Below, in pieces: positions 63,060 through 64,000 of a stretch of DNA of 64,000 nt. The notes beneath the pieces were generated by a model. That model was given only the letters and a program-made list of their open reading frames with translations, was not told where the DNA came from and did no database searches. The stretch spans positions 868,001-932,000 of the forward strand of contig OY762707.1 in the NCBI GenBank assembly GCA_963666295.1, written 5' to 3'. Numbering within the stretch: position 1 is the stretch's first letter; every line of letters begins with the position of its first letter. This DNA is from QZKY01 sp963666295 (GTDB lineage Bacteria; Pseudomonadota; Gammaproteobacteria; Burkholderiales; Burkholderiaceae_D). Position numbers and translations under genes: made by a program.

Positions 63060-64000
63060 ATGATCTTGTCGCGAAAATCACCGCCATTGCAGTCGACGCC
63101 AGACGCCAGCTCGCTCCAGTCAGAGAACGAGCAGCTACGCGCCTCACTGCAATCGCTACTTGATCAAGCGCATGATAACCAGTTGATTCTCCAACGGCAT
63201 CACCACCTCAATTTGAAGCTGATTGGCGCCGACAGCCTGACCGAATTACTGCAACTGATTTTCCAGGATCTGAAAGAATCGTCATCTCTAGATGTGGTCA
63301 CACTACTCCTGACGGAAGATGCGTTTGACATCCGTCGCATCATGACTGATTTGAAAATACAGGCGCGCGCCTTTCCCTGGCTTTTGTTATCCAATCTGAG
63401 CGAGAGCGATTTTTCACATGCCAAGTGGCGCGCACCCCGGCTAGAGCGCTTTAATGCAGAAGAACACCAAATACTGTTTCCAGACCACCAGCCCACCCCG
63501 GCAAGCGTCGCCATTTTGCCGCTCCTCCGTCACAAACGACTGGTTGGTTACCTAGGCTTTGGCAGCGCGGACCCTGAACGCTTTATTCAGGGCGTTGCAA
63601 CCGACTTCATAGAAGAACAAGCGACGATCATTGCCATCTGTCTGGAAAATGTCATCAACAACGAGCGTCTCAAATACCTCAGCCTGACCGACCCGCTAAC
63701 GCGTGTCAGCAATCGCCGCCACTTTGAACTGCGTCTGCGCGAAGAAGTCGTGCGCTCTCAGCGACAGTCCTACCCGCTGGCCTGCCTGTATATCGATATT
63801 GATCATTTCAAGCGCATTAACGACCTGCTGGGCCACCAGGAAGGCGATGCGGTTCTTTGTGGCGTTGCCACACGAATCAAGTCCGAACTACGCCTCTCTG
63901 ATTCTATCGCGCGCTTTGGCGGCGAAGAGTTTGTTGTGCTGCTAATTAATACGCACACCGCAGGCGCGAAGCATGTCGCAGAGCGCATCCGCGCACGCAT
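63060..64000 (+). CDS. Diguanylate cyclase with an N-terminal DUF484/GAF-like domain (partial)
   Basis: The gene runs off the window end; 313 codons are visible. Residues about 25-200 form a coiled start and a DUF484/GAF-like sensor (LILQRHHHLNLKLIGADSL, then LPLLRHKRLVGYLGFGS), and the GGDEF domain starts at LTDPLTRVSNRRHFE (about 210). Metal site DIDHFKRINDLLGH; active motif GGEEF at 287-291; inhibitory site RLSD at 278-281, so product inhibition by c-di-GMP is expected. The ATG at 63060 follows ychF by 11 bases. Confidence 0.9.
   Translation, partial: MILSRKSPPLQSTPDASSLQSENEQLRASLQSLLDQAHDNQLILQRHHHLNLKLIGADSLTELLQLIFQDLKESSSLDVVTLLLTEDAFDIRRIMTDLKIQARAFPWLLLSNLSESDFSHAKWRAPRLERFNAEEHQILFPDHQPTPASVAILPLLRHKRLVGYLGFGSADPERFIQGVATDFIEEQATIIAICLENVINNERLKYLSLTDPLTRVSNRRHFELRLREEVVRSQRQSYPLACLYIDIDHFKRINDLLGHQEGDAVLCGVATRIKSELRLSDSIARFGGEEFVVLLINTHTAGAKHVAERIRAR

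Overview
The window is a stretch of chromosome from a betaproteobacterium, most likely order Burkholderiales and possibly Oxalobacteraceae-like. The evidence is the 16S rRNA text, base composition near 50-53% GC by eye, and gene orders I recall from that group: metK-acyltransferase-dapF, midA/pteridine reductase/folB/ttcA, and aroQ-accB-accC-prmA-DUF3426. Species cannot be named from the sequence alone. Nearly all of it is core genome with few mobile genes.

Layout. 1-4.9 kb: glutamate synthase (gltD partial, gltB). 5.0-5.7 kb: one REP-associated tyrosine transposase (RAYT). 5.9-6.4 kb: an Hsp20 chaperone. 6.6-18.3 kb: a complete glycogen cluster on the minus strand (glgB-glgX-pgm-glgC-glgA-glgP), covering glucose-phosphate conversion, ADP-glucose formation, polymer synthesis, branching, phosphorolysis and debranching. 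18.5-21.7 kb: metK, a lipid A-type acyltransferase and dapF. 21.7-22.3 kb: a cluster of palindromic REP-like repeats. 22.3-27.6 kb: three paralogous general porins, with a TPR-sulfotransferase gene on the opposite strand between the second and third. 27.7-34.4 kb: queC, a DUF3108 protein, an MFS exporter, ttcA-folB-pteridine reductase, midA and a small unknown protein. 34.6-39.4 kb: a YhiI-RbbA-YhhJ type ABC export operon. 39.6-41.5 kb: a B12-binding radical SAM protein and rpsT. 41.6-48.3 kb: a minus-strand run with sugar kinase, DUF3426, a 42-codon ORF, prmA, accC, accB, aroQ and a nucleotidyltransferase-like protein. 48.4-54.8 kb: a tightly packed plus-strand operon mpl-yqiA-ubiC-RNase-tonB-aroE. 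Then corA, a complete rrn operon on the minus strand (16S-tRNA-Ile-tRNA-Ala-23S-5S, with promoter and boxA signals), ychF and a diguanylate cyclase cut by the window end.

I found no CRISPR array, prophage, toxin-antitoxin pair, defence island or obviously new multi-gene system. The least explained signals are: (a) five copies of a 10-bp motif, four of them in head-to-tail pairs, upstream of accB; (b) a 42-codon CxxC ORF between prmA and the DUF3426 gene; (c) REP-like palindromes, including a 40-nt element present once in each orientation 8 kb apart, in a window that also holds a RAYT with an atypical His-Trp-Gln catalytic motif; and (d) the porin/sulfotransferase cluster, where porins 1 and 2 share a nearly identical 3' end.
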